From DASSKK01 sp035690495 (GTDB taxonomy: Bacteria; Actinomycetota; Actinomycetes; Propionibacteriales; Nocardioidaceae): DNA of 64,000 nucleotides. The DNA lies in assembly GCA_035690495.1 (NCBI GenBank), contig DASSKK010000081.1:186001-250000 (forward strand), in the 5' to 3' direction. The notes under the pieces are model-generated. The model was not told where the DNA came from. It did no database searches and saw only the letters and a program-made list of their open reading frames with translations. This document shows, one piece after another, positions 16,293-24,161 of this stretch (its first letter is position 1; the number at the start of each line of letters is the position of its first letter). Position numbers and translations under genes: made by a program.

Positions 16293-19190
16293 CTACGTAA
16301 CGTCGTCGAGGAGGCCGGAGTCGGCCAGGTAGCGGGTGAGCGCGACCCGCGAGCTGACGCCCAGCCGCGCGTACATCCGGTCCAGGTGGGTCGACACGGT
16401 CCGCGGACTGATGAACAGCTCGGTGGCCACCTCCGCGTTGGTCAGCCCGGCAGCCACCAGCCGGGCGACCTCCAGCTCCCGGGCGGACAGTGGCCCGTCG
16501 CCCCGGCTGCGAGCGCGCCCGCGCGACGGGGTGACACCCAGCGAACGCAGCAGCTCCCGTGCCTGTTGCGCCGGCTGCGGAGAGCCCATCGACTCGAAGA
16601 ACGTCAACGCCTCGTCCGCATACGTCGTGGCGGTGTCCGCGTCCGTCTCTCGCAATGCCTGGGCCGCCCGCAGCCGCGCCCAGGCGGCGTGCGTGGCCAG
16701 CCCGAGCCGGTGGAACCCGGACCGCGCCTCGACCAGCAGCGGTGCGGCGTTCTCCATGCGGCCGTCGCGGAGCGCGCGCAGCCCCTCCAGCCAGTCCGCG
16801 AGCCGGTCCGGGAGCTCGCTTTGGCAGGCCACGATGCCCTTCAGCCGGTCGATGACCCCCTCCATGCCCGCGTCGTCGCCCGCCGCGATGCACGCTTCGG
16901 CGTACACCGCGGCTGTCAGCAACGGGATCCAGCCGCCGGCCATGTCGGCAAGGGATGCGCCGGCGCGGCAGGCGGCCTCGGGGTCGCCCTCGGCCAGGCC
17001 GAGCCAGGTGCCCGCGAGGGCCACCGGCGAGAAGATGTTGCGGTCCGCGTGCATGGCGGTGCCGACCAGCGCGCGTCCGCGCTCAAGGAGGCTTCGAGCC
17101 TCCGTGAGCCGCCCGCGGTGCACCAGCATCATCGCGTGCCCGGCGCAGGCGCTGATCGTGCCGCGGGGCTGGTGATGACGGTCGGCGAAACCGAGCACTT
17201 CGGCGCTGCCGCGCAGCGCTGAGTCGAGGTCGCCGCACAGGAAGTCTACGAACGCGAGCCGGGCCCGCGGCCACGGCTCCCAGGTCGGGTTGCCGCTCTC
17301 CTGGGCGATGCGCAGGCTCTCGAGGCTGTGCCGGCGCAGCGTCGTCAGGTCGCACACGACTCCCGCCCCCACCGAGATCTGGTCGTGCACGCGCAGGACG
17401 AGCGCAGCGTCGGCTTGGGAGTCGAGCTCGGCGGAGGCGTCCAGAGCCCGGGCGTTCAGCTCGTTCATCGCTGTGAAGTCGGTGCGCCCGCAGGCGGAGA
17501 TCGCGGAGGCGAGGTGCGCCCGCACGGCCAGCGCCGGCGAGCCCAGACGCTCGGCCAGCTCCTGGAGACGCCGGCCGGTGAGCTCGAGGGCGGCCAGATC
17601 CCCAATCCGGTTCGCGGTGACCATCTGCACGTGCAGCAGCTCTCCGAGCTCAGGGCCCGGCTCGAGCCCATCCAGGGCCGCCTGTGCCTGCGCGAACTGG
17701 TCGTCGGCTGCCGCGATGTCGTTGTTCGACCACTCCAGCAGACCCAGCATCCGCCTGGTCCGCGCCACCTCGACCGGTCGCTGCTGGGCGTCGTACGCCG
17801 TCAGCGCCTCCTGCCAGAGCTCTCGTGCGGCGGAGAGGTCGCCGAGCTGCTCGCACACCTCGCCGAGCTCGCTGACCAGATCGGTCGAACGGTCCAGCTG
17901 CACCGCCCGGGACAGGTAGCGGCGCGCGTCCGCAGGGGCGCCGACCCGGCGGGCCCGCTGTGCCGCCGTCGTCAAGGCAGGGACCGCGATCTCCGGTGCG
18001 ACCACAGCCCCGGCGCGTAGCACGTGCTCGCCCAGGCGCGGGTCGTCGGGGGCCTCGGCGAGCAGCGCAGCGGACAGCCGCGCGTGCACGGAGGCGATGG
18101 TCGCCGCGGGAAGGTCGGTGAGCACGGCGTCGCGCAGCAGCCCGTGGGCGATGTCCCAGGCAGCTGCCACCGAGATCGCGAGACGCCGGCGCTCGACGCG
18201 GCGCAACGCCGCTTCCAGACGCTCGTGCGGCAGCCCGGTGACGGTGCTCAGCATGGCCGTCTCCAACGGCGCGCCGGCGACGGCCAGCGTCTCCAGCACG
18301 GTCGGCTCGTCGGGGCCGAGGCCGGACAGCCGCCCGCGCAGAGTGGGCGCGAGCGCGTCCGGGAAGGGCAGGGCGACCTCGCTGCGGGTGAGCACCCCGT
18401 CACGGCTGGAGACGAGATCGTCCTCGCGCAGGTGCTGGGCCAGCGACTCGACGAACAGCGGCCTGCCGACCGACCTGGCGACGACCGCCCCCGCCAGGTC
18501 GGGACCCAACGGCTGGCCCAGCACGCCCTCTGCCAGCTGTGTCGCGGCCACGTCGTCCAGCGGGGACAGCGCCAGCCGGTAGACCTGCCACGACGCCTCG
18601 GACAGCGCCTTGCCCAGCTGGTGCAGATGGTCGCCGGCGGGTTCGTCGTCCCGGCTCGCGAGCAGCAACAGCAGTGGACGGTCCGGGAGTGCCGCCGCCA
18701 GGTGCAGCACCAGCAGCCGGGTCTCGGCGTCCGCGGCATGTACGTCGTCCAGCGACCACATCAGCGGACGCTGCCGTGCCAACCGGTCGACCATCCGGGT
18801 CAGTGCGTCGAGCACGCCGATCCTCAGCAGGTCGGGTTCGTCCACCTGAGGACTGGATCCGCTCAGCCCGCTGAACACCCTGCGCAGCTGCGGCAGGTCA
18901 CCGACGAGCTCTGCTCGTGCCGCCGGCTCGAGCCTGTCGAGCATCGGCGCGAACGCGGCCACCACCGGCGCGTAGGCCACCTCCTTGGACAGCTCATGCG
19001 CCCGGGACTCGAACGTCGCCAACCCGGTCGCTGCTGCCAGGTCGCGTGCCTCCTGGGCCAGGCGGGTCTTCCCGATCCCCGTCGGGCCGGTGACGAGCAC
19101 GGCGCACGGTGAGCCGCTCACCACCTGCGCGAGGGCATGCTGCACCTGGGCCAGCTCGGCGTCGCGGCCGACCAGGCTGGGAGCGGGCAT
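16293..19190 (-). CDS. LAL-type LuxR regulator with AAA/NTPase domain
   Basis: 965 aa from ATG at 19190 (MPAPSLVGRDAEL). Walker A TGPTGIGKTRLA (about 36), Walker B-like PLMWSLDDVHA (about 150), a long helical TPR-like sensor region, and a C-terminal LuxR HTH: LSARELEVARLVAAGLTNAE, VATELFISPRTVSTHLDRMY. LALs are large, ATP-binding activators that often lie next to the operon they control. Here the RPH-like enzyme, 4-TM protein and short ligase follow in the same direction with small gaps, so they are its likely targets or co-transcribed partners. coaE diverges 39 bases away. The inducer is unknown. Confidence 0.93.
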   Translation of the reverse strand: MPAPSLVGRDAELAQVQHALAQVVSGSPCAVLVTGPTGIGKTRLAQEARDLAAATGLATFESRAHELSKEVAYAPVVAAFAPMLDRLEPAARAELVGDLPQLRRVFSGLSGSSPQVDEPDLLRIGVLDALTRMVDRLARQRPLMWSLDDVHAADAETRLLVLHLAAALPDRPLLLLLASRDDEPAGDHLHQLGKALSEASWQVYRLALSPLDDVAATQLAEGVLGQPLGPDLAGAVVARSVGRPLFVESLAQHLREDDLVSSRDGVLTRSEVALPFPDALAPTLRGRLSGLGPDEPTVLETLAVAGAPLETAMLSTVTGLPHERLEAALRRVERRRLAISVAAAWDIAHGLLRDAVLTDLPAATIASVHARLSAALLAEAPDDPRLGEHVLRAGAVVAPEIAVPALTTAAQRARRVGAPADARRYLSRAVQLDRSTDLVSELGEVCEQLGDLSAARELWQEALTAYDAQQRPVEVARTRRMLGLLEWSNNDIAAADDQFAQAQAALDGLEPGPELGELLHVQMVTANRIGDLAALELTGRRLQELAERLGSPALAVRAHLASAISACGRTDFTAMNELNARALDASAELDSQADAALVLRVHDQISVGAGVVCDLTTLRRHSLESLRIAQESGNPTWEPWPRARLAFVDFLCGDLDSALRGSAEVLGFADRHHQPRGTISACAGHAMMLVHRGRLTEARSLLERGRALVGTAMHADRNIFSPVALAGTWLGLAEGDPEAACRAGASLADMAGGWIPLLTAAVYAEACIAAGDDAGMEGVIDRLKGIVACQSELPDRLADWLEGLRALRDGRMENAAPLLVEARSGFHRLGLATHAAWARLRAAQALRETDADTATTYADEALTFFESMGSPQPAQQARELLRSLGVTPSRGRARSRGDGPLSARELEVARLVAAGLTNAEVATELFISPRTVSTHLDRMYARLGVSSRVALTRYLADSGLLDDVT

Positions 19191-19229
19191 GCCCACACGC
19201 TACCGATGTCGGTGCGGGATACTCGGCGG

Positions 19230-19853
19230 GTGGTGAGAATCGGACTGACCGGGGGAGTGGCCAGCGGCAAGAGCGCCGTGGCCGCGGTCTTCGCCGACCT
19301 GGGCGCGGTCGTGATCGACGCCGACGTGCTCGCGCGGGAGGTGGTCGAGCCGGACACGCCCGGGTACGCGGCGGTCGTCGCCGCGTTCGGCCCGGACGTG
19401 ATCGGCGACGACGGGTCGCTGGACCGGGGGCGGCTGGGCGCGATCGTCTTCGCCGACCCGTCGGCGCGCGCCCGGCTGGAGGCGATCGTGCATCCACTGG
19501 TGCGGGCCCGGGCGGCCGAGCTGGAGGGGGCGGCGGCTCCCGGCTCGGTGGTCGTGCACGACATCCCGCTCCTGGTGGAGACGGGCCAGGGCGACCGCTT
19601 CGACGCGGTCGTCGTCGTCGACGTGCCCGAGCAGACGCAGGTGGAACGGATGGTCGAGCTGCGTGGCTGGACACCCGAGGACGCCCGGGCCCGGATCGCC
19701 GCGCAGGCCCCACGCGAGCAGCGGCTCGCGGTGGCGACGTACGTCATCGACAACACCGGGACGGCAGAAGACCTCCGCGACCGGGTCGCGGAGGTCTTCG
19801 CGGAGCTCACCCCCGATTCGTCCGCGAAATCGCGTCCGTTTCGCGCGGAGTGA
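19230..19853 (+). CDS. coaE: Dephospho-CoA kinase
   Basis: 207 aa. The P-loop GLTGGVASGKSAV is at residues 5-17, followed by VIDADVLAREVVEPDTPGY (substrate binding) and the lid segment ending in ARIAAQAPREQRLAVATYVI, with DNTGT near the end. The enzyme phosphorylates the 3'-hydroxyl of dephospho-CoA, the last step of CoA synthesis, in the cytosol. The start is ambiguous: GTG at 19230 or 19233 puts the P-loop at the usual distance; ATG at 19206 would add eight residues. The last codons lie inside a hairpin shared with the convergent sigma factor gene. Confidence 0.95.
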   Translation: MVRIGLTGGVASGKSAVAAVFADLGAVVIDADVLAREVVEPDTPGYAAVVAAFGPDVIGDDGSLDRGRLGAIVFADPSARARLEAIVHPLVRARAAELEGAAAPGSVVVHDIPLLVETGQGDRFDAVVVVDVPEQTQVERMVELRGWTPEDARARIAAQAPREQRLAVATYVIDNTGTAEDLRDRVAEVFAELTPDSSAKSRPFRAE

Positions 19854-19870
19854 CCACGGACGAATCGGGG
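19811..19870. terminator. Bidirectional hairpin between coaE and the sigma factor gene
   Basis: The arms CCCCGATTCGTCCG (19811-19824) and its exact complement (19857-19870) form a 14-bp stem. Inside, CGCGAAA and TTTCGCG can extend it. It overlaps the coaE 3' end and ends four bases before the sigma factor stop, so it can serve both convergent genes. Confidence 0.75.
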
Positions 19871-19873
19871 TTG

Positions 19874-20824
19874 TCAGGCCGCTAGGTCGGGGTCGGCGAT
19901 CTTGCGCAGCTTCTGCAGGGCCTCCCGCTCGAGCTGGCGCACCCGCTCTGCGGAGATGCCGTGCTTGGCGCCGATGTCGGCGAGCTTGTGCTGACGACCG
20001 TCCACCAGGCCGTAACGCGAGCGGATGATGTCCGCGGCACGGTCGTCGAGCAGTTCGACCAGCTTGTTCAGCCGGTCGCGGGACTCGACGTCGAGGAACG
20101 TGCTGTCGGGGCCGGGCGCGGTCTCCTGGGCGATCAGGTCGCCCAGCGAGGTGTCGCCGTCCTCGTCCACCGGCGTGTCCAGGCTCACGTGCTCGCGACC
20201 CCAGCCGAGCAGGTCGATGACCCGGTCGATGTCCATGTCGAGCTCGTGGGCGATCTCGTGCGGCTCCGGCTCACGGCCGAGCTGCCGCTCCAGGCTGCGC
20301 CGGGCGGCGCCGACCTGGTTGAGCTCCTCGACCACGTGCACGGGCAGGCGTACGACGCGGGCCTGCTGGGCGATGCCACGCGTTATCGCCTGGCGGACCC
20401 ACCAGGTGGCGTAGGTCGAGAACTTGTACCCCTTGGCGTAGTCGAACTTCTCGACCGCGCGGATCAGTCCGGTGTTCCCCTCCTGGACGAGGTCGAGCAT
20501 CGGCATCTGGGACCGGCCGTACTTGCGGGCGATCGACACGACCAGCCGCAGGTTGGCCTCGACGAAGCGGTTGACGGCCTTCTGGCCCTCCTCGGCCAGC
20601 CACTCCAGCTCGTCGACGCTGGCGTACTTGGGTGCGCCACCCTTCTTTCGGCCTACGCGTCCTTCGGCCAGCAGGTGCTGGGCGAGCAGGCCTGCCTCGA
20701 TCGTCTTGCTCAGCTCGACCTCGGTGATGGCGTCGAGCAGGGGCGTGCGCGCGATCTCGTCGAGGTACATCCCGACGCTGTCGCGTCCCTCGATCTCACG
20801 AGTGTGCGTGCGAGTGGTTGCCAC
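19874..20824 (-). CDS. Sigma-70 family RNA polymerase sigma factor, group 2 (SigB/HrdD-like)
   Basis: 316 aa. GTG at 20824 is chosen because AAGGGAG lies six bases before it; an ATG at 20884 would add 20 residues without a site. Regions: 1.2 DSVGMYLDEIARTPLLDAIT, 2 FVEANLRLVVSIARKYG and KGYKFSTYATWWVRQAI, 3 VVRLPVHVVEELNQV, 4 SAERVRQLEREALQKLR. It lacks the long N-terminal extension of the principal sigma factor at 30155, so it is a non-essential-type sigma with similar promoter preference, often used in stationary phase or stress. Its own promoter is not obvious. Confidence 0.94.
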   Translation of the reverse strand: MATTRTHTREIEGRDSVGMYLDEIARTPLLDAITEVELSKTIEAGLLAQHLLAEGRVGRKKGGAPKYASVDELEWLAEEGQKAVNRFVEANLRLVVSIARKYGRSQMPMLDLVQEGNTGLIRAVEKFDYAKGYKFSTYATWWVRQAITRGIAQQARVVRLPVHVVEELNQVGAARRSLERQLGREPEPHEIAHELDMDIDRVIDLLGWGREHVSLDTPVDEDGDTSLGDLIAQETAPGPDSTFLDVESRDRLNKLVELLDDRAADIIRSRYGLVDGRQHKLADIGAKHGISAERVRQLEREALQKLRKIADPDLAA

Positions 20825-21163
20825 CTGCGCTCCCTTCGATTCGATGGGGCATTGGTACCCACCAGTAGCCCCGGTAATCATCACAACGACCGGGGGCGCA
20901 CCGGGATTCCCGCCCCGCAGGCGTCCTGCACATGTCCTACGTAGGAACAGACGTGCGAGATCGGGCCGGAGTTGCCAAACGGCGGCGATCTCAGCGACTT
21001 CTCAGCCTCCCACCCGTTGAGATATGCCCCGTCGGTGCCGAGTTCTGCCTCGTTCGGTCGTGTGAAGGACTTTTCCCGCGGGTGGGCGCCTACTTGCCCG
21101 CGGGTCGGCGGAGCTGTTCGCGGCCGCGGTGGCCTACCGTGGCGAGTGCGGGAGGTGAGGGCG
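20825..21163. other. 339-bp intergenic region with degenerate 22-bp repeats
   Basis: Divergent region between the sigma factor gene and pxpA. It has a GAGATCG/CGATCTC inverted repeat (about 20957-20990) and two degenerate 22-bp repeat units at 21016-21059, but no credible ORF. A strong Shine-Dalgarno GGAGGTGA precedes pxpA. Confidence 0.55.
21016..21059 (+). repeat. Two degenerate 22-bp units of the rpsA-flanking repeat family
   Basis: 21016-21037 starts GTTGAGATATGCCCCGT and 21038-21059 reads CCGAGTTCTGCCTCGTTC. Both match the GTYGAGTTGCGCCTCGTT unit seen around rpsA and keep the 22-bp period. Confidence 0.55.
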
Positions 21164-21868
21164 GTGCGCATCGACCTGAACGCGGACCTCGGCGAGGGCG
21201 TCACCGACGACGAGGGCCTGCTCGCGGTGGTGAGCAGCGCGAACGTCGCGTGCGGCTACCACGCCGGTGACGCGGCCACGATGCGCACGGTCTGCATGCA
21301 GGCGGCGGCGCGCGAGGTGGCGGTCGGTGCGCAGGTGTCGTACGCCGACCGGGAGAACTTCGGCCGGGTGCCGCTCGAGGTGGAGTACGCCGTGCTGCGC
21401 GAGCAGGTCGCCGACCAGGTGGGGGTGCTCGGCGAGATCGCCGCCGCGGCCGGGACGACGGTGACCTACGTGAAGCCGCACGGAGCCCTCTACCACCGGG
21501 TGATCGACGACGAAGAGCAGGCCCGAGCGGTGCTGGACGGCTCCGGCCGGCTGCCGGTGCTCGGGATGCCCGGCTCGCTGCTCCTCGAGCTCGCACGTGG
21601 CCAGGGACGTGCAGCCCGCAGGGAGGGCTTCCCCGACCGCGGCTACACCGAGGGGGAGTTCGCCGGCCGGCTGCTGTCCCGCGACCGACCGGACGCGCTC
21701 ATCGACAACCCCGGGCAGATCGCCGCCCGCGCGGTGGCGATGGCGCGCACCGGCGGCTTCGAGTCGGTGTGCGTGCACGGCGACAGTCCCGGCGCAGTCG
21801 CGGCGGCACGTGCCTGCCGCTCCGCCCTGGAAGCCGCCGACTTCGAGGTGCGTCGCTCGGACTCCTGA
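21164..21868 (+). CDS. pxpA: 5-oxoprolinase subunit A (LamB/YcsF family)
   Basis: 234 aa from GTG at 21164, preceded by GGAGGTGA at six bases. Family signature at the N-terminus: RIDLNADLGEG, then SSANVACGYHAGD and TYVKPHGALYH. PxpA opens the ring of 5-oxoproline (pyroglutamate) with ATP, working with PxpB and PxpC. In this window pxpBC lie 1.7 kb downstream on the same strand, separated by a leftward broken CFA synthase gene, whereas the three genes are usually adjacent. Longer reading to 20972 is unsupported. Confidence 0.95.
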   Translation: MRIDLNADLGEGVTDDEGLLAVVSSANVACGYHAGDAATMRTVCMQAAAREVAVGAQVSYADRENFGRVPLEVEYAVLREQVADQVGVLGEIAAAAGTTVTYVKPHGALYHRVIDDEEQARAVLDGSGRLPVLGMPGSLLLELARGQGRAARREGFPDRGYTEGEFAGRLLSRDRPDALIDNPGQIAARAVAMARTGGFESVCVHGDSPGAVAAARACRSALEAADFEVRRSDS

Positions 21869-21889
21869 CGTCGACGCCGGGGATGCCGA

Positions 21890-23110
21890 TCAGGCAGGCA
21901 TCGAGACGTCGTCCAGGCTGCGGCGGGCCCAGGACCACTCGGTCGGCTTGCCGTAGGTGAACACGAGCTGGCTCAGGCCGAGGTCGCCATAGTCGAAGCC
22001 GGCCTTGGAGCCGGCCAGCCAGAAGTCCCGTATCCGGTAGAACCGCTCGTCGTACATCGCCACGATCTGCTCCCGGTGTGCTCGGTGGCGCTCGCGCCAG
22101 ATCGCGCAGGTACGGCCGTAATGGCGCCAGAGGTTCTCCCGGTCCATCGACCACAGGCCCTCCTCGGCCAGCAGCCGCTCAATCCTCGCAACCGTCGGCA
22201 GGTAGCCGCCTGGGAAGATGTAGCGGTCCACCCAGGCGTCCACGGGCTCGTCGAACCGGGTAGTGATGGTGTTCAGAACCGCGATGCCGCCCGGGGCCAG
22301 CAGGGCGCGCACGGCACGGAAGAAGTTGCGGTGCAGGTGGCGGCCCACGTGCTCGAACATGCCCACGCTGACCACCCGGTCGTACTGACCGGCCAGTGCC
22401 GGGTCGCGGGTCTCGACGAGGTCCTAGTAGTTCAGCAGCTCGAACCGGACCCGGTCGGCCACGCCCTCCCTCTCGGCGAGCTCCCGGGCACCGGCCAGCT
22501 GCTCGCTGCTCAGCGTGATGCCCAGCGCGCGCACGTCGCCGTAGGCCTTCGCGGCGCTGACGGCCAGCTGCCCCCAACCGCAGCCGATGTCGAGCAGCCG
22601 CTGGCCCGGCTGCACCCTGAGCTTGGCCAAGGTGTGGTCGATCTTGTGGCGCTGGGCCACCTCCAGGGAGTCGTCAGCGCGGGTGAAGTAGGCACACGAA
22701 TAGCTCAAGGTGTCGTCGAGGAACAACCGGTAGTAGTCATTGCCGACGTCGTAGTGCCGGCTGATCTGGCTGCGCTGGCCGGCCCGGCGATTGGGCTCGG
22801 TGCGGTGCAGCCGGCGTAGCGGGCCGAGCCCGCGGAAGACCGAGCGGTTGCGAGCGACGACCCAAAAGAACGCGTCGAGCTCCTCCTCGTCGATCTCGAG
22901 CGCCCCGTCGACGTAGGCCTCGCCGACCGCGAGGCTGGCGCTGCGCAGCATCGCTCTCACGACCGCTGGATCGCTGACCCGCACGTGCACGAGAGGACCG
23001 TCGTGTCCATACGCGACCCGGTCGCCGTCCCAGTAGGTCACCACGACCCGTCCGAAGCACAGCCGGCGCAGCAGCCGGTCGATCACCAGTTTCTCCACGT
23101 CCACTCCCAC
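21890..23110 (-). pseudogene. Cyclopropane-fatty-acyl-phospholipid synthase interrupted by an in-frame TAG
   Basis: Two pieces of one CFA synthase in the same frame. Residues 1-228 carry the N-terminal domain, RHYDVGNDYYRLFLDDTLSY and the SAM site LLDIGCGWGQLAVSAA, ending RFELLNY. Then comes TAG (22426-22424, minus strand). Reading continues DLVETRDPALAGQYDRVVSV, MFEHVGRHLHRNFF, to the end at 21890 (177 aa). Together about 406 codons, the normal length. CAG-to-TAG is a one-base change. The product would methylenate unsaturated phospholipid acyl chains; as read, only a truncated protein lacking the catalytic C-terminal half is made. The start GTG at 23110 is tentative. Sequencing error or suppression are alternatives. 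Confidence 0.85.
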
Positions 23111-23172
23111 CTGAATCCTAGGCCGCGCTCGGTCGCACCTGCGCGTGGTCGGGCGTCACCGTGCGCCGACCC

Positions 23173-23243
23173 CTCCACAGGGATGCGATGTTTCTGTGGA
23201 GAATCCGGAGAAATCTGTGGAGTCGCAGGTCCCTTCTGTGGAG
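23173..23243. promoter_or_regulatory. Four CTGTGGAG boxes at exact 21-bp spacing
   Basis: Boxes start at 23173 (inverted, CTCCACAG), 23194, 23215 and 23236. The three direct copies share the 9-mer TCTGTGGAG. A 21-bp period is two helical turns, so bound proteins would sit on one DNA face. Whether it acts on pxpB or on the CFA gene is unknown. Confidence 0.55.
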
Positions 23244-23327
23244 GACACGCCGATGCCGAAGAATTGCCGAAATCTCTTGCCTGCAAGGGGTTGCGCGCAC
23301 GCCGTGAACCCGAGTAGAAATCTCTCA

Positions 23328-23349
23328 CGCCCTCCCGAAAGGGAAGGCG
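23328..23349 (+). ncRNA. GAAA-tetraloop hairpin in the pxpB leader (candidate structured RNA)
   Basis: CGCCCTCCC, GAAA, GGGAAGGCG: nine positions with one mismatch, closed by a GNRA loop. With the hairpin at 23473-23511 it suggests a structured transcript. No known riboswitch class was matched. Confidence 0.25.
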
Positions 23350-23472
23350 GGATCAGCCGGAGACGACGATCCAGACGGCGGGGCAACTCGCCGCGGCAGC
23401 CGGGTGACGAGGCTGGCGGGATCGAAGGAGCCGGGCGATCGGTCGGAGACGTCACCATGACTTCGACCACTC

Positions 23473-23511
23473 GTGGGGCTCGGTGAAACTCATACTTTCA
23501 CCGGGCCCCAC
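23473..23511 (+). terminator. 16-bp hairpin ending 26 nt before pxpB
   Basis: GTGGGGCTCGGTGAAA (23473-23488), seven-base loop, TTTCACCGGGCCCCAC (23496-23511); all pairs form if one G-U is allowed. No gene lies upstream on this strand, so it is either the end of a small RNA or an attenuator in the pxpB leader. Confidence 0.5.
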
Positions 23512-23537
23512 ACCTCTGTCTGCGGCAGACTGGCCGG

Positions 23538-24161
23538 ATGCACATCGACCGGGTGGTCCGACTCGGCACCGACGCGCTCCTGGTCGAGGTCCCCGACTCC
23601 GCGACCGCCACTGCGCTGTTCGAGACGGCACGTGACCGGATCTCCGTCGAGGACGTCCTCGACATCGTCCCGGCCGCACGCACCGTGCTGTTCGACGGTG
23701 TCGCCGACCGCGACGCGCTGGCCGAGGAGATCGCCGGCTGGACGCTGTTCCCCGACGATGTCGCTCCCGCCCGCCCGCAAGGCGAGTCGGTGGACGTGCC
23801 CGTCGTGTACGACGGGCCCGACCTGGCCGAGGTCGCCGATCGATGGCAGATGAGTGTCGAGGAGGCGGTTGCCGCCCACTCCGCCACCGAGTTCACGGTG
23901 GCGTTCTGCGGGTTCGCACCCGGCTTCGCCTACTGCACCGGTCTCGCCGAGCGCCTGCACGTGCCGCGCCGGCCGGATCCGCGCACTCGCGTGCCGGCAG
24001 GGTCGGTCGGGCTGGCGGGGGAGTTCACCGGCATCTACCCGTCGGCCTCACCGGGCGGCTGGCAGCTGATCGGGCACACCGGCCTCGGACTGTGGGACGT
24101 CGACCGGGACCCGCCCGCCACCTTGCCGCCCGGCACCCGGGTGCGGTTCGTGCCGCGATGA
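23538..24161 (+). CDS. pxpB: 5-oxoprolinase subunit B
   Basis: 207 aa. The KipI/PxpB family signature is clear: FTVAFCGFAPGFAYCTGL (about residues 118-135), RVPAGSVGLAGEFTGIYPSA and GGWQLIGHTGL. It pairs with PxpC; together with PxpA they hydrolyse 5-oxoproline to glutamate at the cost of ATP. The cyclophilin-like fold is shared with allophanate hydrolase domain 1. The stop overlaps the pxpC start by 4 nt (ATGA). The ATG lies 26 nt after a strong hairpin, so expression may be attenuated. Confidence 0.95.
   Translation: MHIDRVVRLGTDALLVEVPDSATATALFETARDRISVEDVLDIVPAARTVLFDGVADRDALAEEIAGWTLFPDDVAPARPQGESVDVPVVYDGPDLAEVADRWQMSVEEAVAAHSATEFTVAFCGFAPGFAYCTGLAERLHVPRRPDPRTRVPAGSVGLAGEFTGIYPSASPGGWQLIGHTGLGLWDVDRDPPATLPPGTRVRFVPR

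Larger units (their letters stand above)
23111..23537. other. 427-bp gene-free region with phased boxes and hairpins
   Basis: Divergent region between the broken CFA gene and pxpB. It holds the CTGTGGAG array (23173-23243), a GAAA-tetraloop hairpin (23328-23349) and a long terminator-like hairpin (23473-23511). No credible ORF. Candidate for a regulated leader or small RNA. Confidence 0.55.

Noticed and set aside
22424..22426. Pyrrolysine or programmed readthrough at TAG in the CFA gene
   Set aside because: No known Pyl protein family, no supporting element nearby; a nonsense mutation is simpler.
23250..23460. ydaO-type c-di-AMP or other known riboswitch before pxpB
   Set aside because: Looked for conserved cores and found no convincing match; left as an unclassified structured leader.
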